A program made the position numbers and the translations under genes. The notes below the pieces were generated by a model. The model was not told the origin of the DNA and did not search any database. It saw only the letters and a program-made list of their open reading frames with translations. DNA of 64,000 bases from Paracoccus salsus (lineage in GTDB: Bacteria; Pseudomonadota; Alphaproteobacteria; Rhodobacterales; Rhodobacteraceae): contig NZ_JAKGGD010000001.1 of NCBI RefSeq assembly GCF_021556615.1, positions 496,001 to 560,000 of the forward strand, written 5' to 3'. Positions 53,696 to 63,339 of this stretch are shown here, in pieces. Each line of letters starts with the position of its first letter. The stretch's first letter is position 1.

Positions 53696-54229
53696 GTGCA
53701 GAACGTCGTGCTGACCATCCACCTGATCCTGGCGGTCCTTCTGACCGGGGTCGTGCTGCTGCAACGGTCCGAGGGCGGCGGCCTTGGCATGGGCGGCGGC
53801 GGCGGAGGCGGCGTCATGAGCGGGCGTCAGGCGGCCAATGCGATGACCCGGCTGACATGGATCTTCGGGATCGCGATCTTCTGCACCTCGCTGGCGCTGA
53901 CCGTGATTGCGGCGCGCGAAAGTTCGAATGCGTCGATCATGGATCAGATGGGTGTGCCCGAGCAGCGGCAGCAGCCCGAATCCAGCCTGCCGCAGCTGCC
54001 GGCCTACACGCCGCCCCCGTCCAGCGGCGGCGACCCGCTGACCCCGCCTTCACCCGACGCGCCCGCGACCGGCAGCGTCGCGCCTCAGGCGCCCGCAGCC
54101 CGTGCCGTCACGCCCGCCGCCGAGTCGCCGGCGGCCGAGCCCGTGACCCCGCCGGCCGCCGAGGCGCCCGCGACGCAAGCGCCCGCCGCAGAGCCGCAGC
54201 CTGCAACGGAGCCGGAACCGTCGAACTGA
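53696..54229 (+). CDS. secG: Preprotein translocase subunit SecG
   Basis: Stimulates the SecYEG channel. Two membrane helices (HLILAVLLTGVVLL and LTWIFGIAIFCTSLALTVIA) around GGGLGMGGGGGGGVMSGRQA. The rest, from about residue 90, is a Pro/Ala/Glu-rich low-complexity tail of 85 residues, long but common in alphaproteobacteria. Start is GTG with GAAAGG upstream. Confidence 0.93.
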   Translation: MQNVVLTIHLILAVLLTGVVLLQRSEGGGLGMGGGGGGGVMSGRQAANAMTRLTWIFGIAIFCTSLALTVIAARESSNASIMDQMGVPEQRQQPESSLPQLPAYTPPPSSGGDPLTPPSPDAPATGSVAPQAPAARAVTPAAESPAAEPVTPPAAEAPATQAPAAEPQPATEPEPSN

Positions 54230-54284
54230 GGCAACACAACAGATAGGGGCGGGAAAAAACCGCTCTACATGAACTTGCGGTCCG

Positions 54285-54313
54285 TTGCGACCCTGGGGCG
54301 AATCGTCTATATC
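54285..54313 (+). promoter_or_regulatory. Probable sigma70 promoter of pyrG
   Basis: TTGCGA (54285-54290), 17-base spacer, TATATC (54308-54313). It is about 70 bases before the pyrG ATG and is the only clear hexamer pair in the secG-pyrG gap. Confidence 0.5.
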
Positions 54314-54382
54314 TTTAGTCCCGTGATGCTGGCCGTTCCGCGGCCCGCAAAACATCGAATTCTTGCACATCACGGGGGCCTC

Positions 54383-56026
54383 ATGGCGCGTTACATCTTC
54401 ATCACCGGCGGCGTCGTTTCGTCCCTTGGCAAGGGGTTGGCCTCGGCGGCGCTGGGGGCGCTTTTGCAGGCACGCGGCTTCACCGTCAGGCTGCGCAAGC
54501 TGGACCCTTATCTGAACGTCGATCCGGGCACGATGAGCCCGTTCGAGCATGGCGAGGTCTTTGTGACCGATGATGGCGCCGAGACCGATCTGGATCTGGG
54601 GCATTACGAACGCTTCACCGGCGTCAGCGCCCGCCGGACCGACAGCGTGTCCTCGGGGCGGATCTATTCCAACGTGCTGGAAAAGGAACGGCGCGGCGAA
54701 TATCTGGGCAAGACGATCCAGGTGATTCCGCATGTCACGAACGAAATCAAGGACTTCCTGGCCATAGGCGACGATGAGGTCGATTTCATGCTGTGCGAGA
54801 TCGGCGGCACGGTTGGCGATATCGAGGGCCTGCCCTTCTTCGAGGCGATCCGGCAATTCATCCATGAACGCCCGCGCGGCCAGTGCATCCTGATGCATCT
54901 GACGCTGCTGCCCTATCTGGCGGCCAGTGGCGAGTTGAAGACCAAGCCCACCCAGCACAGCGTCAAGGAACTGCAGTCCATCGGTCTGGCCCCGGATGTG
55001 CTGGTCTGCCGCTCGGAACACCCGATCCCGGAAAAGGAACGCGCCAAGATCGCGCTGTTCTGCAATGTCCGCCCCGATGCCGTCATCCCCGCCTATGACC
55101 TGCAGACAATCTACGAGGCGCCGCTGGCCTATCACCGGGCCGGCCTCGACCGGGCGGTTCTGGATGCGTTCGCGATCAGCCCCGCGCCGCGCCCGGATCT
55201 GTCGAAATGGGAGGACGTGATGGACCGGCTGGACAATGCCGAGGGCCAGGTCAACATCGCGGTGGTCGGAAAATACACCCAGCTTGAGGATGCCTACAAA
55301 TCCATCGCCGAGGCGCTGACGCATGGCGGCATGGCCAATCGCGTGCGCGTCAGGGCCGACTGGGTGGACAGCGAGAAGCTGGAGGGCGAGGGCGCGCATC
55401 TGCTGGACGGCTATCACGGCATCATCGTGCCCGGCGGTTTCGGAGAGCGCGGCACCGAGGGCATGATCGCGGCGGCAAAATACGCGCGCGAAAAGGACGT
55501 GCCCTATCTGGGCATCTGTCTGGGCATGCAGATGGCGGTGATCGAGGCGGCGCGGAACCTCGCCGGCATGCCGGATGCGGGATCAGAGGAATTCGACCAC
55601 GAGGCCGGCAAGACGCGCTTTACCCCGGTCGTCTATCACCTGAAGGAATGGGTGCAGGGCAACTACACCGTGCAGCGCAAGGTCGGCGACGACAAGGGCG
55701 GCACGATGCGGCTGGGCGCCTATACGGCGGTTCTGGCCGCAGGGTCGCGGATCAGCGACATCTATGGCGGCGCGCTGGAGATGGAGGACCGCCACCGCCA
55801 CCGCTACGAGGTGGATGCGAAATACCGCGAGGCGCTGGAGAAGGCCGGGCTTGTGTTCTCGGGCATGTCGCCGGACGGCAAGCTGCCCGAGGTCATCGAA
55901 TACCCCGGGCATCCCTGGTTCATCGGCGTCCAGTCGCATCCCGAGCTGAAATCGAAGCCCTTCGCGCCGGCGCCGCTGTTCGCGGGCTTTGTCCGCGCGG
56001 CGATGGATGAAGGGCGGCTGGTCTGA
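54383..56026 (+). CDS. pyrG: CTP synthase
   Basis: Amidates UTP to CTP with glutamine. 547 aa, usual length. Synthetase domain: [20 protein letters not shown] (P-loop), [35 protein letters not shown]. Glutaminase domain: nucleophile Cys379 in [12 protein letters not shown], and the His/Glu in [15 protein letters not shown] lies upstream of the ATG. An excellent match to the family. Confidence 0.97.
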   Translation: MARYIFITGGVVSSLGKGLASAALGALLQARGFTVRLRKLDPYLNVDPGTMSPFEHGEVFVTDDGAETDLDLGHYERFTGVSARRTDSVSSGRIYSNVLEKERRGEYLGKTIQVIPHVTNEIKDFLAIGDDEVDFMLCEIGGTVGDIEGLPFFEAIRQFIHERPRGQCILMHLTLLPYLAASGELKTKPTQHSVKELQSIGLAPDVLVCRSEHPIPEKERAKIALFCNVRPDAVIPAYDLQTIYEAPLAYHRAGLDRAVLDAFAISPAPRPDLSKWEDVMDRLDNAEGQVNIAVVGKYTQLEDAYKSIAEALTHGGMANRVRVRADWVDSEKLEGEGAHLLDGYHGIIVPGGFGERGTEGMIAAAKYAREKDVPYLGICLGMQMAVIEAARNLAGMPDAGSEEFDHEAGKTRFTPVVYHLKEWVQGNYTVQRKVGDDKGGTMRLGAYTAVLAAGSRISDIYGGALEMEDRHRHRYEVDAKYREALEKAGLVFSGMSPDGKLPEVIEYPGHPWFIGVQSHPELKSKPFAPAPLFAGFVRAAMDEGRLV

Positions 56027-56227
56027 GCAGCCACCGGCAAGGACGAGGCCCGGACGCGATCCGCCGGGCCTGCGGAGGCTGACTGGCCACAGCGGCGGCA
56101 CGGCTCTGCCTGATGCCCGCCGGGCAGCGTGGCGCGCGCCAATCCCGGCGACGCCGTCGTGATCGACCGCCCGGTCCTTGCGGAATTCGGGCAACAAGCG
56201 GCCCCGCGACCGGCGCGGCCAGGGCCG

Positions 56228-57412
56228 CTAGGCGCTGCCCAGTGCCGTGCCCGCCGCGTGCGCCGACGCCCAGGCCCACTGGAAGTTGTAACCGCCAAGC
56301 CAGCCCGTGACATCGACGCACTCGCCGATGAAATACAGCCCCGGCACGTTGCGGGCCTGCATCGTGCGCGCGTCCAGGTCGCGGGTATCGATGCCGCCAA
56401 GCGTGACCTCGGCCGTGCGGTAGCCCTCGGTCCCGACGGGCCGCAACTGCCAGCGGTTGATCCGGGCGCCAAGACGCTCGAGGGCCGGGTTGGCCTGATC
56501 GGCAAGCCGCTTCCCGGCAAGCCCGGCCTCGGTGACAACCGCATCGGCCAGCCGCTGCGGCAGCCAGTGCCCCAGCGCGGTGCCCAGCAGGACACGACCT
56601 GCCTGACCGCGCAGCCGCTTGAGTTCCGCAGCCGCGTCGATGCCCGGCGCAAGGTCGATCTCGAGCATCTCTCCGGGATGCCAGAAACTGGAAATCTGCA
56701 GGATGACCGGACCGCTGAGACCGCGATGTGTGAACAGCAGCGCATCGCGGAAATCGCCCCCGTTGTGGCGGATCCGCGCCTCGACCGACACGCCGGCCAG
56801 GGGTCGGCACAGGGCCAGATCCTGGTCGGCGAAGGTCAGGGGGACCAGACCCGGCCGCTGTTCGACACAGCGCAGCCCGAAATCTCGCGCCACGTCGTAA
56901 CCAAAACCCGTCGCGCCCATCTTGGGGATCGACTTGCCCCCGGTCGCGACCACCACCCGCGCCGCCGAGACCGCGCCGCGTCCGGTCTGCAACTCGAAGC
57001 GGTCGCCGCGATGACGCAACGCGCCAAGCGTCGTGTCCAGCCACAATTCCGCACCGCGCATCCGGGCCAGCAGCATGTCGGTGATCTGCGTGGCCTTGCC
57101 GTCGCAGAACAACTGCCCCTGCGTCTTTTCATGCCAGGCGATGCCCGCATGATCGACCAGTTCCACGAAGGCCTGCGCGGGGTAGCGCGACAGGGCGCTG
57201 GCGGCGAATCGCGGGTTGCCGGACAGGAAGCGATCGCGGGCCGCGGCGAGGTTGGTGAAATTGCAGCGCCCCCCGCCCGAGATGCGGATCTTTTCGGCCG
57301 GCCTGGCGGCATGATCGATCACGACGACGCGGCGCCCCTGGGCGAGCGCCGAACCCGCGCAGAACAGGCCGGCCGCCCCGGCACCCAGTATGGCAAGATC
57401 GACATGCTCCAT
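56228..57412 (-). CDS. HI0933-family FAD-dependent oxidoreductase
   Basis: A 394-aa flavoprotein of the YhiN/HI0933 group (sometimes called aminoacetone oxidase family). Marks: LAILGAGAAGLFCAGSALAQ (FAD GxGxxG), EKIRISGGGRCNFTNL, VVATGGKSIPKMGATGFGYD, and the C-terminal IGECVDVTGWLGGYNFQWAW. Physiological substrate unknown. Lies 57 bases upstream of a tRNA in divergent orientation. Confidence 0.92.
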   Translation of the reverse strand: MEHVDLAILGAGAAGLFCAGSALAQGRRVVVIDHAARPAEKIRISGGGRCNFTNLAAARDRFLSGNPRFAASALSRYPAQAFVELVDHAGIAWHEKTQGQLFCDGKATQITDMLLARMRGAELWLDTTLGALRHRGDRFELQTGRGAVSAARVVVATGGKSIPKMGATGFGYDVARDFGLRCVEQRPGLVPLTFADQDLALCRPLAGVSVEARIRHNGGDFRDALLFTHRGLSGPVILQISSFWHPGEMLEIDLAPGIDAAAELKRLRGQAGRVLLGTALGHWLPQRLADAVVTEAGLAGKRLADQANPALERLGARINRWQLRPVGTEGYRTAEVTLGGIDTRDLDARTMQARNVPGLYFIGECVDVTGWLGGYNFQWAWASAHAAGTALGSA

Positions 57413-57505
57413 GCGCCCGCCTTAACGTGAGGTCACAGGCAGGGCAAGTTTCGCCAATTTTCGACTTGAACCCCCCGGAGCGAATGGCTATTCACCCCCG
57501 CAAGT

Positions 57506-57580
57506 TGGGGCGTAGCCAAGTGGTAAGGCGTCGGTTTTTGGTACCGTGTACCGTAGGTTCGAATCCTACCGCCCCAGCCA
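57506..57580 (+). tRNA. tRNA-Gln (anticodon TTG)
   Basis: 75 bases with encoded CCA. Acceptor TGGGGCG pairs with CGCCCCA, D arm GCC-AAGTGGTAA-GGC, anticodon loop TTTTGGT with TTG at 57538-57540, T arm TAGG-TTCGAAT-CCTA, discriminator G. Confidence 0.92.
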
Positions 57581-57718
57581 GTCACGCGTCACATTTGCGG
57601 TCTCCAGCGCGAATTGGAACCGATGCAGCCGTTTGACGGGCTGCCGAAAGAGGCCGGTCTCGACGCGGTTTCGACACGATGATTCACCATCGGCACGGCA
57701 GCGGCGGTCAGGGTGACA

Positions 57719-58110
57719 ATGCGCGGGACGGACGAGGCAGCGGGATCGCTGTTCAGCGATGTCGATCTTGAGGAGCGCGTTCCGGCGCGGCATCCGCTGC
57801 GTTTGATCCGCCCGATCGTCAACGACGCGCTTGCGAGCCTCGAGGCCGAGTTCGACGCGCTCCACACCGCTTTCGGTCGCCCTTCCATCGCGCCGGAGCG
57901 GCTGATCCGGGCGGGCCTGCTGCAAGTCTTGTTTTCGATCCGGTCTGGGTCCCCACGGCGTTCACGCAGAACCGCGACCGGCGGCTGACGACCGACATGT
58001 CGCGCAAGGTGATGGCCGCGATCCTGGCACATCCCGATGTCCGACCGCGGCTCTCGGACGCGCACGTCTCGGTGGACGGCACGCTGCTCACCGCGGCCAC
58101 GACAGGGCCT
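57719..58110 (+). pseudogene. IS5-type transposase, internally deleted and frameshifted
   Basis: The first part gives MRGTDEAAGSLFSDVDLEER, VPARHPLRLIRPIVNDALAS and FGRPSIAPERLIRAGLLQVL (IS5/IS1182-group N-terminus). After FSIRS the reading frame shifts: DPVWVPTAFTQNRDRRLTTD, MSRKVMAAILAHPDVRPRLS and HVSVDGTLLTAATTGP continue in another frame. About 25-30 codons are missing at the junction, which carries the short repeat GATCCG expected on both sides of a deletion. The catalytic C-terminal half is gone. It lies 139 bases after tRNA-Gln. No terminal inverted repeats were seen. Confidence 0.75.
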
Positions 58111-58515
58111 GCGCGCAGTTCACGATGACAATCGCGGCCTGCACTCTGGCCAGGCTACCGAAACGCCTGGCAGCTTGACAAACAGGGCACCCCACACCCG
58201 GCGTCCGCCGCCGATGCCGCAGAGCAGCGCCTTCCAGTCGTGGCGGCATGGTTCACATTCCCGTCGTTCCTGCGGATCGCGGATTGAAGCGGGCGTCTTC
58301 AGGGAACAAAATTCGGCGGAACAGGGACCGGAACAGGCGGTAGCAGGGATCGCCGGCTGGCGGGCGGCACACTGCCAGCGCCGAGTCTCGCGCGAAGTCG
58401 TTGACGATGACCTGCTTCGGTTGCCCCTGGCCCGGGTTGCCAAGGCACGACCGGCAGGCGTCCACCGCGCCCGCGCCGCGTCCGCCAGGACGTGGACCCG
58501 CGCGACGGCCGTCAG
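58111..58515. other. Unassigned stretch between IS remnant and tad cluster
   Basis: About 400 bases without a convincing gene. On the minus strand a segment reading GQGQPKQVIVNDFARDSALA could be a decayed coding fragment, but no family was recognised. It looks like remnant DNA at the edge of the mobile insertion. Confidence 0.4.
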
Positions 58516-59820
58516 CTATTCGACCAGAGCGACGACGACACTTGTTTCTATTTCCCGGATGTTGTCCTCGAGGCAGCTTGACCGCAGGGTGGAGTTGCCC
58601 GTGAACTCGACCGTGTAGCCGATGATCTGCGTGCAACCGTTCGAGGTGTTCGAGTTTCCGGTGAACCGGACGTCCGAACTGGGAAAGTAGATCGCCCCTT
58701 GCGTGGTGGAACCCGAGTTTCCCAGCACCTTGTGCGTGAGGCCCGTCTGAGTCCGGCTGCCGAAGAACAGGATGCCCGCATAAGGTCCGGATGACGGTGC
58801 CCGCATGCTGAATTTCCCGTTGCCGCTGAGACTGAGAGCCGCGTCACCTGCGAGATAGAAGGTCACGCCCTCACCGGACATCGATGCTTCATCCAGCGCC
58901 ACATCGCCGTTGGCGTTCAGCGACAGCTCTCCGCCGTCGATGATATACAGGCCCGGAGCGAAACTTGCATGGCTCTTGATGTCCAGACCGCCGCAGATCC
59001 GCAGCGCCGGCACCCCGCTGGAATGGATGAAGTTCGGTGCAAAGCTGGTGGTCTTCTTGCCCTTCTGGGAAAGGCAGGTGCCCTCGATGGCGGGCTCGAC
59101 GACATCGGCATAGGGATCGCGAACCACCGGAGCCAGCTCCTCGGCCTGGGCACAGTTGCGCATCGTGAGTCCCGCGCCGGTGACGGCCCCGCCAACCGAT
59201 CGCACGCAGCCGACGGTCAGCTTGGCCGCCTTGTTCTGCATGTAGAACGCATCGCTGGCGTTCGAGTTCGTGACGACGTCGCAATTCTCGATCTCGACGG
59301 TGGTAGAGCCGGTGACGGTGACCGCCTGCGGGGCTGTCGGTGCCAGTGCAAGCACGCAGGCGCGGGTCGTTGACCGCCGCACATTTGCGACGGCGCGGGC
59401 GCTGATGCGGACGGGTTCATCCGTGAAGATCGCGGAAAAGAACCGGGGCTGAGCAAGACGAAGCTGCACCTCGACGCTGCTTGTGCTGCCCTGGAAGGCG
59501 CCGCTGACAGGCGGCGTGAAGGCGAAGAACGTCTCATCCGAGGCATCGAAACCGGACTGGACGGCCGCGCGCCTCGCAGCCGCCGTCACCGCATCGGCCG
59601 CGTCTCCGGCACGGACGCGGACCGCGCCGGCATGGGCGGCCATGTCGGCCGCCTGCTGCATGTTGCGCTGCAACAGGAAATGGAATCCGGCCTCGGCCCC
59701 GAAGCCCATCCCGCCCGCGATCAGTGGCAGGCACAATGCCACGATCACGGCGGTGGCGCCCCGCTGATCTTCGATGATCGGCAACAGGTCGAGTATCCGC
59801 CTTACCCTGCCAGACGTCAT
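58516..59820 (-). CDS. tadG: TadG-like pilus assembly protein
   Basis: A 434-aa membrane-anchored protein of the Tad pilus locus. The N-terminus is TadE/TadG-type: RGATAVIVALCLPLIAGGMG, then RNMQQAADMAAHAGAVRVRA. The mature region is beta-rich and Gly/Ser/Asn-rich, with no von Willebrand-type metal site seen, unlike some TadG proteins. Cysteines are paired along the chain. GGAGGAGG lies upstream of the ATG. It follows tadC by 22 bases and is the last gene of the cluster. Confidence 0.82.
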   Translation of the reverse strand: MTSGRVRRILDLLPIIEDQRGATAVIVALCLPLIAGGMGFGAEAGFHFLLQRNMQQAADMAAHAGAVRVRAGDAADAVTAAARRAAVQSGFDASDETFFAFTPPVSGAFQGSTSSVEVQLRLAQPRFFSAIFTDEPVRISARAVANVRRSTTRACVLALAPTAPQAVTVTGSTTVEIENCDVVTNSNASDAFYMQNKAAKLTVGCVRSVGGAVTGAGLTMRNCAQAEELAPVVRDPYADVVEPAIEGTCLSQKGKKTTSFAPNFIHSSGVPALRICGGLDIKSHASFAPGLYIIDGGELSLNANGDVALDEASMSGEGVTFYLAGDAALSLSGNGKFSMRAPSSGPYAGILFFGSRTQTGLTHKVLGNSGSTTQGAIYFPSSDVRFTGNSNTSNGCTQIIGYTVEFTGNSTLRSSCLEDNIREIETSVVVALVE

Positions 59821-59842
59821 GATGGCCTCCTCCCTCCGGGTT

Positions 59843-60808
59843 TCAATTGCCAAGGATCTGTATGACCGCCGGCGTGATGATGACGGCGAAAAGGACCGGC
59901 AGGAAAAAGACGATCATCGGCACCGTCAGTTTCGGTGACAGGGACGCCGCCTTCTTCTCGGCCAGGCTCATCCGCATGTTCCGGCTCTCCTGCGCCAGCA
60001 CGCGAAGGGTCGTGCCGAGGGACGTGCCATGCTGCTCGGACTGCATCAGGCCGGTGACAACCGATTTCACCCCATCCAGATCGGTCCGGCGGCCAAGATT
60101 CTCGTAGGCTGTGCGGCGGTCCGGCAGGTAGGAGAGTTCGGCAGTCGTCAAGGCAAGCTCTTCGGCCAGCTCCCTGGACTGGCCGCTGATCTCATCGGCG
60201 ACCTTGCGGAACGCGTGCTCGATGCTCACCCCGGACTCGACGCAGATCATCAGCAGGTCAAGCGCATTGGGCCAGGCCCTGACAACGCTTTTCTGACGCT
60301 TCGCGATCCGGTTCCTCACGAAGAGGGCGGGCAGGTAATAGCCCAAGCCGGCGCTGGCGACGCAGATCGCGGCTTTCAGCAGAAACTGGATCTCGGGCTT
60401 GATCACGGCGAAGATGTAGAAGGCGCTGAACCCGAGCATCGTCAGCGGCATGAGCACCCGCATCGCCAGGAAGGTGATGACCGGCGCCCGCCCCCGGAAC
60501 CCGGCCATCTGCAGGATCTGCAGCGTCGCCCCGTTCTTGAGATGACGCGCCAGATTGAGCCGCCGGACGATGACCGCATACAAGCGCTTCGGCTTGCTTG
60601 TCAGCAGCGAGCGCTTCGGCCGCTCTGCCGGCTGGACAAGGCCGCTCTGCCGCTGCGACTGCCATGCCCGATCCAGATGACGCATCCGTGCACCCAGCAC
60701 GTCCGGGACCAGGTGAGGCCATGCAAGGCCGATCATCCCGCAGAACACGGCAAGGCCCGTCATGACCATCATGATCAGATCTCGGTGGGTCTGGACGGTT
60801 TCGTACAT
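59843..60808 (-). CDS. tadC: Tad pilus inner-membrane protein TadC
   Basis: A 321-aa type II secretion-F-domain protein. Helices near residues 13-33 and 115-155, with the T2SF domain following: WPNALDLLMICVESGVSIEH, AFRKVADEISGQSRELAEEL, SEQHGTSLGTTLRVLAQESR, and a last hydrophobic helix IVFFLPVLFAVIITPAVIQI. Forms the inner-membrane platform with TadB. Nine bases separate it from tadB. Confidence 0.92.
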   Translation of the reverse strand: MYETVQTHRDLIMMVMTGLAVFCGMIGLAWPHLVPDVLGARMRHLDRAWQSQRQSGLVQPAERPKRSLLTSKPKRLYAVIVRRLNLARHLKNGATLQILQMAGFRGRAPVITFLAMRVLMPLTMLGFSAFYIFAVIKPEIQFLLKAAICVASAGLGYYLPALFVRNRIAKRQKSVVRAWPNALDLLMICVESGVSIEHAFRKVADEISGQSRELAEELALTTAELSYLPDRRTAYENLGRRTDLDGVKSVVTGLMQSEQHGTSLGTTLRVLAQESRNMRMSLAEKKAASLSPKLTVPMIVFFLPVLFAVIITPAVIQILGN

Positions 60809-60817
60809 GACGGCCCC

Positions 60818-61846
60818 TCAGAAATCGAAGTTGATCATGGCGCGCATGGCCAGCACGCCCATGGACATCCACACGGCGCAACCAGCAAGAACGGCTTGCC
60901 CCAGCGGCTCGGTGAACAGAAGCGAGATGTATTGCGGGCTGGTCAGATACAGCCCCCCCGCCACGACGGGCGGCAGCGCCGCGATAATCGCGGCTGAGGC
61001 CTTTGCCTCTGCACTCATCGCCTTGATCTTGGAACGCATCTTCTTTCGCTCGCGAAGAACATTCGAAAGGTTGGCGAGGGCCTCTGTCAGGTTTCCCCCC
61101 GACTGGCTTTGCACGGCGACGACGGTCGCGAGGAAGTTGACCTCGGGAACGGGGACGCGATCAGCAAGGCGAAGCATGGCGTCCTGCAAAGGCACACCCA
61201 ATGTCTGATGATCGACGATCACCCTGAATTCGCTGCGCACCGGGTCCTGCCCCTCGGCTGCGATGATCCTCAGACAGTCGCCAAGAGGAAGGCCGGACCG
61301 GACGCCGCGCACGATCACGTCAACCGCATTGGGGAACTCGTCGACAAAGGCAATGAAGCGACGGCTTCTCTTGAAGCCGACGTAGAGACGCGGCACGAGC
61401 AAGCCGCTGATGAGGCTGAGGCCAGCGGCGGCCAGCAGATGAACGCCGGCCGCGAATGCGATCAGGACGTAGCTCAGCAATCCTGCAGCCGCACACATGA
61501 TGAGGTAGTGGGAGCGGCTCCAGCCAAGCCCGCTCTGCCGAAGCCGCTCGCTCAGCGAGGGATTCGCGCCGCGCCGCGAGCGTTGCTTCTGCTTGTCGGC
61601 CATCTCCTTGAGGGTTTCGTCGATCGATCTCTTTCTGGAGCTGGCGGCGCTGGCTGCATCGCCTGATTCCTTTCTCCGCCCGCCAGCCACGGAACGCATC
61701 CGCTGCTTCACTCGCGCCTCGTGGTTGAAACGCGGCTCGAGCAGGCTGTAGAGCAGGCCCCCGGCGCTGAAGCCCGCGAGCAGGAATATCAGAACGAGGA
61801 CGCTGGCAGGGGTCATCGCGGCTGCTGGGATCCATGCAGGGGTCAT
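60818..61846 (-). CDS. tadB: Tad pilus inner-membrane protein TadB
   Basis: A 342-aa type II secretion-F-domain protein. N-terminal helix VLVLIFLLAGFSAGGLLYSL, a basic cytoplasmic stretch (RRKESGDAASAASSRKRSID), then FPNAVDVIVRGVRSGLPLGD, QSQSGGNLTEALANLSNVLR and two C-terminal helices. The start overlaps the tadA stop as ATGA, so it is translationally coupled; a second ATG ten codons in is possible. Confidence 0.92.
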   Translation of the reverse strand: MTPAWIPAAAMTPASVLVLIFLLAGFSAGGLLYSLLEPRFNHEARVKQRMRSVAGGRRKESGDAASAASSRKRSIDETLKEMADKQKQRSRRGANPSLSERLRQSGLGWSRSHYLIMCAAAGLLSYVLIAFAAGVHLLAAAGLSLISGLLVPRLYVGFKRSRRFIAFVDEFPNAVDVIVRGVRSGLPLGDCLRIIAAEGQDPVRSEFRVIVDHQTLGVPLQDAMLRLADRVPVPEVNFLATVVAVQSQSGGNLTEALANLSNVLRERKKMRSKIKAMSAEAKASAAIIAALPPVVAGGLYLTSPQYISLLFTEPLGQAVLAGCAVWMSMGVLAMRAMINFDF

Positions 61847-63267
61847 GTGGCTCGACCGTTCGCTGCTTCGAGGGCGGCCATCAGGCGCTTCTCCTCTCCA
61901 TAATACCTGGCACGGTCCGAGAAGACCGGGCGCATGACACCGGTGGATCGATGCCGACCGATAATCTTGCCCTTGTCGTCTTCGCCGCTCATTTCGAAGA
62001 CGAACAGGTCCTGCAGGATTGGAACCTCGCCCTCCAGCCCGACCACCTCGGTGATATGGGTGATCCGGCGCGAGCCGTCGCGCAACCGTGCGGCCTGCAC
62101 GATGATGTCGATCGACGACACGGCCATCTCGCGGATCGTCTTGGACGGCAGGGTGAAGCCCCCCATCGTCACCATGGCTTCCAGGCGTGACAGGGCCTCG
62201 CGCGGGGTGTTCGCGTGCAGCGTTCCCATCGACCCGTCATGGCCCGTGTTCATGGCCTGAAGAAGATCGAAAGCCTCGGGACCGCGCACCTCGCCGACGA
62301 TGATCCGCTCGGGCCGCATCCGGAGGCAGTTCTTGACCAGTTGCCGCATCGTGATCTCGCCAATGCCCTCGATGTTCGGAGGACGAGTCTCGAGGCGAAC
62401 GACATGCGGTTGCTGAAGCTGAAGTTCCGCCGAGTCCTCGCAGGTGATGATGCGTTCCTCGGGATCGACGTAGCCGGTCAGGCAATTGAGAAGTGTCGTC
62501 TTGCCCGACCCTGTCCCGCCCGAGATGAGCACATTGCAGCGCACGCGCCCGATTATCTTGAGCAGCTCCGCCCCTTCTGGCGTGATCGAGCCAAACTGCA
62601 CGAGCTGGTCCAGTGTCAGCTTGTCCTTCTTGAACCTGCGGATCGTCAGTGTCGGCCCGTTCAGCGCAAGCGGCGGCACGATGACGTTGACCCGGCTGCC
62701 GTCCGGCAGGCGCGCATCGCACATGGGGCTGGATTCGTCGACGCGGCGCCCGACCTGGCTGACGATACGCTGGCAGACATTGAGAAGATGCGTGTTGTCC
62801 CGGAACCGGATGTCGGTCTGGATCATCCTGCCACCGACCTCGATGTAGATCGGATCTTTGCCATTCACCATGATGTCGGCGATGTCATCGCGTGCCAGCA
62901 GCGGCTCGAGCGGCCCGTAACCCAGCACGTCGTTGCAGATCTGCTCGACGATCTTGTTCTGAGCGCTGGCAGAGACCGCCGTCGGCTTGGCCGCGATGAT
63001 GTCCACGGCGATGCTGCGGATTTCCTGCCGTGCCTCTTCGGGCTGCATCAGCGCAAGCTGGGTGACGTCGATCGCCTCGAGAAGGGCCGCGAATATTTCA
63101 TTCTTCAGGTCGTAGAAGACGGCGGATCCCTGTGGCAGCGGCTTGCGCCGCTCCTCGGGCGACGCCACCTCCGGCTTGGCGGGCGCGACCGGAGGCTGCG
63201 TGGCCTGGCTGACAGGCTCGACAGGCGCCGTTATGTCAAACTTCAGCCGGTCTCTCTTGCCGAACAC
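61843..63267 (-). CDS. tadA: Tad pilus ATPase TadA (CpaF)
   Basis: The motor of Flp pilus assembly, 474 aa. N-terminal region of about 110 residues with a Pro/Ala-rich linker, then the PilB/VirB11-type core: [20 protein letters not shown], Walker [11 protein letters not shown] (250-258), Asp box [18 protein letters not shown], Walker B-region [20 protein letters not shown], His box [20 protein letters not shown]. All motifs are intact. Confidence 0.95.
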   Translation of the reverse strand: MFGKRDRLKFDITAPVEPVSQATQPPVAPAKPEVASPEERRKPLPQGSAVFYDLKNEIFAALLEAIDVTQLALMQPEEARQEIRSIAVDIIAAKPTAVSASAQNKIVEQICNDVLGYGPLEPLLARDDIADIMVNGKDPIYIEVGGRMIQTDIRFRDNTHLLNVCQRIVSQVGRRVDESSPMCDARLPDGSRVNVIVPPLALNGPTLTIRRFKKDKLTLDQLVQFGSITPEGAELLKIIGRVRCNVLISGGTGSGKTTLLNCLTGYVDPEERIITCEDSAELQLQQPHVVRLETRPPNIEGIGEITMRQLVKNCLRMRPERIIVGEVRGPEAFDLLQAMNTGHDGSMGTLHANTPREALSRLEAMVTMGGFTLPSKTIREMAVSSIDIIVQAARLRDGSRRITHITEVVGLEGEVPILQDLFVFEMSGEDDKGKIIGRHRSTGVMRPVFSDRARYYGEEKRLMAALEAANGRAT

Positions 63268-63339
63268 GCCACGATCCTCCCTGTCCCTGCCTCGCCCCGG
63301 TTGCCCCGTGTCTGTCGGTCATCACGACGCCCCGCGACC

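Noticed and set aside
58253..58515. 127-codon minus-strand frame beside the tad cluster
   Set aside because: Rich in Arg/Gly/Pro and unlike known pilus proteins; it overlaps the 3' end of the tadG-like gene.
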